A DNA stretch of 36,842 nt from Halieaceae bacterium. Lineage in GTDB: Bacteria; Pseudomonadota; Gammaproteobacteria; Pseudomonadales; Halieaceae. The notes beneath the pieces are model-generated. The model was given only the letters and a program-made list of their open reading frames with translations. It searched no databases and was not told where the DNA came from. The position numbers were made by a program, and so were the translations under genes. The stretch lies in assembly GCA_024640505.1 (NCBI GenBank), contig JAHEEV010000011.1, positions 1 to 36,842 on the forward strand, read 5' to 3'. Positions 33,625 to 36,842 of this stretch are shown one piece after another (positions within the stretch are counted from its first letter, which is position 1; each line of letters begins with the position of its first letter).

Positions 33625-34909
33625 GCGTCATCCTGCCAGCCGTGCGCGGGCCGTTCAGCAACACCTGGTGGTAATAATCGGTCATCTCCCGGGCGCAGAC
33701 GTCCCAGCAGAAAGTCTCATCGATACGGCGCTTGCCGCGCTCGCCCAGCTCACTGCGGCGCTGCGGATCCTGCAGCAGCTGGTCGATGGCCTCCGCCAGG
33801 GCATCGATACTCCGGGCCGGCACGATGACGCCGGCATCCCCGATAACCTCCGGCAGGGCACCGCCATCCGTCGAAATCACGGGGACGCCGCAGGCCATGG
33901 CTTCCCCCGCAGGGAGGCCAAAGCCCTCGTAGACAGAGGGCACGACCGCGAGCGTGGCCTCGGCGTAGTAATGCACCATCTGCTCGGTGCTGATGTCATT
34001 GACGAACCGCACCCGGTCGCCGATCCCCAGGTGGCGCAACAGCTTCTCGGTCTTGCCGCCGGGTTTGGGTTTGCTGACGACCAGCAGTTCCAGACCGGGG
34101 TACTTGTCGAGCAGTCGGGCATAGGCCCGGAGCAGGTAGCGCAGGCCCTTGAGCGGCGCATCGGCGGAACAGGTCGCCATCAGGCGCTGCGGTCTGCGCT
34201 GCACACCCGGGAGGGGCCGGAACGTCCCGGTATCGATACCGTTGTGCACCAGGCCGATGCCGGCCGGCTGCAGACCGAAGTCCTGCGCGATGTCCTGGCG
34301 CGAGCAGTCCGACACCGTCACCACGTTGTGCAGCTGCTTGACCACTTTCTTCTGCATGCCCAGAAAGGCGTGCCAGCGCCTCACCAGCAGACGCTGCCAG
34401 GGATTGCGCGCTGCGCTCAGGGCAATGCGCAGATCGCTGGTGATGGGATGGTGCACGGTGGTGACCAGCGGCAGGCCCATCGCCTGGATCTCGAGCATGC
34501 CATAGCTCAGGCTCTGGTTGTCATGTATCAGGTCGTACTCATGGCCATGCTGGCGCAGGTATTGCACCACACGGCGGCCAAACGTGTAGGGTTCGGCAAA
34601 GCCTCCGGTGAGTTTGCTGGTCCACTCGATGATGTTGGTCAGGGACGCCAGGTGTCGCGGCCGTAGCGACAACAGCCCGTTTTCGAACAGGTCCAGGCTG
34701 GGCAACTGCACCAGGCGCACCCGGGGATCCAGGTGCGGGTAGGGCGGGCCGGAAATAACGTCCACACGGTGCCCCGCATCCACCAGGGCCTTGCTGAGGT
34801 AGCGGATATAGACGCCCTGGCCGCCGCTGTGGGGAGCGCTGCGGTAACCGAGCAGCGCAATGCGCAGAGCCCGCTCCGGCCGGGGTTCAACCCGCTCCGG
34901 TGTGGGCAA
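33611..34909 (-). CDS. GT4-family glycosyltransferase
   Basis: This 432-residue GT-B enzyme has an N-terminal acceptor domain beginning RIALLGYRSAPHSGGQGVYI, and a C-terminal donor domain with VYEGFGLPAGEAMACGVPVIST, the family E-x7-E motif that binds the nucleotide-sugar. Sugar donor and acceptor cannot be read. The start is TTG at 34909; the frame is open for only 22 more codons upstream and holds no ATG or GTG, and no strong ribosome site is evident. It heads the overlapping GT4-methyltransferase-toroid operon and diverges from rfbA across 289 bp that must hold both promoters. Confidence 0.88.
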   Translation of the reverse strand: MPTPERVEPRPERALRIALLGYRSAPHSGGQGVYIRYLSKALVDAGHRVDVISGPPYPHLDPRVRLVQLPSLDLFENGLLSLRPRHLASLTNIIEWTSKLTGGFAEPYTFGRRVVQYLRQHGHEYDLIHDNQSLSYGMLEIQAMGLPLVTTVHHPITSDLRIALSAARNPWQRLLVRRWHAFLGMQKKVVKQLHNVVTVSDCSRQDIAQDFGLQPAGIGLVHNGIDTGTFRPLPGVQRRPQRLMATCSADAPLKGLRYLLRAYARLLDKYPGLELLVVSKPKPGGKTEKLLRHLGIGDRVRFVNDISTEQMVHYYAEATLAVVPSVYEGFGLPAGEAMACGVPVISTDGGALPEVIGDAGVIVPARSIDALAEAIDQLLQDPQRRSELGERGKRRIDETFCWDVCAREMTDYYHQVLLNGPRTAGRMTHADG

Positions 34910-35164
34910 TGCAGAGGACGCCAGAGGTACCGGTCCGGCCTGTGCTGTCTCAAGGTGCCTGATGGGGGCGTCCTCTCACTGGGTTCTAAGCGTGTAATTG
35001 CGCCGATGGCGATCGTCGGCAGACACGGGTCAGCCACACGATAGCAGCATCCGGGTTGCGTCTGCGGAAGGGGCTAGATTTTAATCAGCCACTGATCAAA
35101 AATCCACCCCCTTTACGATCGTACAGTGAAACCGGCAGCGGTCGTCGGGTCCCGGGTTTCCGGC

Positions 35165-35170
35165 TATAAT
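35165..35170 (+). promoter_or_regulatory. TATAAT -10 box of the rfbA-rfbC operon
   Basis: A consensus TATAAT lies 28 bp before the rfbA ATG at 35199. The hexamer 17 bp upstream (TCGTCG) is weak. Further upstream, ATCAGTGGCTGAT on the minus strand forms a perfect 5-bp dyad that might be an operator in the shared divergent region. Confidence 0.42.
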
Positions 35171-35198
35171 TGCGCGCTTTGTCCATCAGGCCTCACTC

Positions 35199-36101
35199 AT
35201 GTCGAATATCACCTACAAGGGCATCATCCTGGCCGGCGGGTCGGGTACCCGCCTCCACCCCCTCACCAGTACCGTGAGCAAACAGTTGATGGCGGTGTAT
35301 GACAAGCCGATGATCTACTATCCGCTCGCCACCCTGATGCTGGCGGGTATCCGGGATATCCTGATTATCACCACGCCGCGGGACCAGACGGCCTTCGCCG
35401 ACCTGCTCGGGGACGGCAGCCAGTGGGGCATCAATATCAGCTACACGGTGCAGCCCAGCCCGGACGGACTGGCCCAGGCCTTCATCCTGGGTGCGGATTT
35501 CATCGGCACATCGCCCGCCAGCCTGGTTTTGGGGGACAACATATTCTACGGCGGCGGCTTCACCCACAAACTGAAAAGTGCCGCCAGCCGCGAGCAGGGT
35601 GCCTCGGTCTTCGCCTACTACGTGCAGGATCCCGAACGCTACGGCGTGGTGAGCTTCGACGCCGACGGGGTGGCCCGGGACATCGAGGAAAAACCCGCGC
35701 GGCCCAAATCACACTATGCAGTAACGGGCCTGTACTTCTATGACAACGACGTTGTCGACATCGCCCGCAACATCCGGCCTTCCGCGCGCGGCGAGCTGGA
35801 AATCACTGACGTCAACAAGGTCTACCTGGAGCGGGGAGATCTCAACGTGGAAGTCATGAGCCGGGGCACGGCCTGGCTGGATACCGGAACACACAACTCC
35901 CTGCTGGACGCCGCCAATTTCATCCGGGTCGTGGAGGAGCGCCAGGGGCTTAAGATCGCCTGTCCGGAAGAGGTTGCCTACCGCATGGGCTATATCTCGG
36001 CGGAAGACCTGCTGGCCCTGGCCGCGCCACTGGAAAAGAGCGGCTACGGCCACTACCTGAAAGCCTTGCTGGACGATGACGGGGTGGTCTATGAAGTTTG
36101 A
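35199..36101 (+). CDS. rfbA: Glucose-1-phosphate thymidylyltransferase (RfbA/RmlA)
   Basis: This 300-residue enzyme makes dTDP-glucose from glucose-1-phosphate and dTTP, the first step to dTDP-L-rhamnose. The nucleotidyltransferase signature [14 protein letters not shown] (about 11-24) with [17 protein letters not shown], and the later [13 protein letters not shown] and EEKPARPKS blocks, are typical of the short RmlA form. rfbC follows with an 11-bp overlap. The partners rfbB (dehydratase) and rfbD (reductase) are not in the window. Its place beside glycosyltransferase genes suggests rhamnose for a surface polysaccharide. Confidence 0.96.
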   Translation: MSNITYKGIILAGGSGTRLHPLTSTVSKQLMAVYDKPMIYYPLATLMLAGIRDILIITTPRDQTAFADLLGDGSQWGINISYTVQPSPDGLAQAFILGADFIGTSPASLVLGDNIFYGGGFTHKLKSAASREQGASVFAYYVQDPERYGVVSFDADGVARDIEEKPARPKSHYAVTGLYFYDNDVVDIARNIRPSARGELEITDVNKVYLERGDLNVEVMSRGTAWLDTGTHNSLLDAANFIRVVEERQGLKIACPEEVAYRMGYISAEDLLALAAPLEKSGYGHYLKALLDDDGVVYEV

Positions 36102-36639
36102 AGCGACCCCCCTGCAGGGGGTTTACCTCCTCCAGCCCCGGGTTTTCGGTGATTCCCGTGGATTCTTCCTGGAAAGCTGGAACGCGCAGACTTTCCGTGA
36201 TGCGGGCTTCGATCTGGAGTTCGTGCAGGACAACCAGAGCCGGTCAGCCCGGGGTATCCTGCGCGGCATGCACTACCAGACCACGCAGCCGCAGGGCAAA
36301 CTGGTTCGGGTCACCGCCGGTGAAGTGTTCGACGTGGTGGTGGACCTGCGGCGATCGTCGCCAACCCTGGGACAGTGGTACGGCGCTACCCTGAGCGCGG
36401 ACAACCACAGCATGCTGTGGATCCCGCCGGGTTTCGCGCATGGTTTCTATGTGGTCTCGGACTACGCGGATTTCCAGTACAAGTGCACCGATTTCTACCA
36501 CCCCGAAAGCGAGGTCTGCCTGGCCTGGGACGATCCCTCGGTTGGTATCGAATGGCCCGTCCCCCCGGGAGAGCAACCGCTGCTGTCGGGCAAGGACAGC
36601 AGCGGGCTGAAATGGGACGATCTCCCCCTGTTCGACTAG
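36091..36639 (+). CDS. rfbC: dTDP-4-dehydrorhamnose 3,5-epimerase (RfbC/RmlC)
   Basis: This 182-residue cupin-fold enzyme epimerises C3 and C5 of dTDP-4-keto-6-deoxyglucose. Visible motifs are [26 protein letters not shown] with the catalytic His, [11 protein letters not shown], and [13 protein letters not shown] followed by YKCTDFY with the active-site Tyr. Length is that of the family. The ATG at 36091 is chosen over 36076 because [11 protein letters not shown] is the usual N-terminus and a GGGGTGG run precedes it. It overlaps rfbA by 11 bp. A REP-like repeat lies 32 bp after its stop. Confidence 0.95.
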   Translation: MKFEATPLQGVYLLQPRVFGDSRGFFLESWNAQTFRDAGFDLEFVQDNQSRSARGILRGMHYQTTQPQGKLVRVTAGEVFDVVVDLRRSSPTLGQWYGATLSADNHSMLWIPPGFAHGFYVVSDYADFQYKCTDFYHPESEVCLAWDDPSVGIEWPVPPGEQPLLSGKDSSGLKWDDLPLFD

Positions 36640-36671
36640 CTGCCGCAGCTCCCTGCAGGCGCCCTCTGTAG

Positions 36672-36758
36672 GCGCCCGTTGTAGGAGCTCGCTCCGCGAG
36701 CGATGCAGGTTGGGGCCAGAACCCCATCGCTCGCGGAGCGAGCTCCTACAACGGGCGC
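36672..36758. repeat. REP-like doublet: perfect 34-bp inverted repeat
   Basis: Two arms (36672-36705 and 36725-36758) are exact inverted copies over 34 bp with a 19-nt spacer. Each contains a TGTAGGAG head and an internal hairpin GCTCGC-TCC-GCGAGC. This layout matches REP units of gammaproteobacteria (the Pseudomonas type begins similarly with GTAGGAGCGAGC) arranged as an inverted pair, or REPIN/BIME. Degenerate fragments (CTGTAGGCGCCC before; ACAACGGG and ACAGCGGG after) suggest further partial copies. The element probably spreads with help from a RAYT transposase, which is not seen here. It may also stabilise or terminate the rfbAC transcript. Confidence 0.85.
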
Positions 36759-36842
36759 GTACAACGGGCTCCCACAGCGGGCTTCTGCAGTTAATCGAAC
36801 AGTGGTCAATCCGGTAGCAGCGGCCGCCACCATGCTTCGTTC

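Noticed and set aside
33623-34666. Open frame of 347 codons on the plus strand opposite the GT4 gene.
   Set aside because: Shadow of the glycosyltransferase, whose E-x7-E motif and GT-B layout are clear.
1-36842. tRNA, rRNA, CRISPR arrays, insertion sequences or phage genes.
   Set aside because: I looked for clover-leaf motifs, regularly spaced repeats and transposase or integrase motifs and saw none; only the REP-like doublet at the right end is a mobile-type repeat.

Overview
The window is GC-rich DNA with densely packed genes and long same-strand runs. It suggests a Gram-negative gammaproteobacterium. The evidence is a WaaA Kdo transferase and TolC (an LPS-bearing outer membrane), RdgC of typical gammaproteobacterial length, a topoisomerase IV parE / cpdA / yqiB / tolC block arranged much as in Escherichia coli, and an AlgZ/AlgR-like LytS-LytTR pair. 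A marine Halieaceae/Cellvibrionales-type organism would fit the steroid-dehydrogenase-like flavoprotein, the epoxide hydrolase and the multihaem cytochrome, but that placement is inference. I see no rRNA, tRNA, CRISPR array, insertion sequence or prophage gene. This looks like ordinary chromosome.

Layout. (1) 1-2593, minus: copper export. A CopA-type P1B ATPase is followed by the start of a membrane-anchored cupredoxin, behind a MerR/CueR-type promoter with a 19-bp spacer. (2) 2761-4298, plus: a GFA-fold zinc protein, a small ion channel with an unusual filter, and a DUF2238 (YjdF-like) membrane protein. (3) 4384-10612, plus: a LytS/AlgZ-type kinase overlapping a LytTR response regulator, then an RND efflux permease and its periplasmic adaptor. 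(4) 10605-14808, minus: rdgC, mnmH (tRNA 2-selenouridine synthase) and a flavin oxidoreductase-SelD fusion, forming a selenium-to-tRNA module. (5) 15058-19906, plus: an FAD-dependent dehydrogenase, a glyoxalase I-like enzyme and a 923-residue one-chain partner-switch regulator (sensor, HAMP, PP2C phosphatase, anti-sigma-type ATPase, STAS). (6) 19921-23213: a class I glutamine amidotransferase (minus) and an exported eight-CXXCH cytochrome with HEAT and TPR repeats (plus). (7) 23225-29740: epoxide hydrolase, YceI, ParE, CpdA and YqiB on minus, with a TolC-family outer-membrane channel diverging on plus. (8) 29757-36639: envelope glycoconjugate genes. These are waaA, a lone methyltransferase, an overlapping three-gene operon (GT4 glycosyltransferase, methyltransferase, alpha/alpha-toroid protein), then rfbA and rfbC for dTDP-rhamnose. 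(9) 36672-36758: a REP-like doublet with perfect 34-bp inverted arms.

How the genes work together. SelD supplies selenophosphate to MnmH. The permease and adaptor lack their own outer-membrane channel and may borrow the TolC homologue about 18 kb away. The GT4-methyltransferase-toroid operon next to waaA and rfbAC points to surface glycan or glycolipid synthesis. The least described parts are that three-gene operon, the all-in-one partner switch, whose STAS part may also be translated separately, and the octahaem HEAT/TPR cytochrome. Several starts are non-ATG (GTG or TTG), and one hydrolase has no canonical start codon where homology says its N-terminus should lie.
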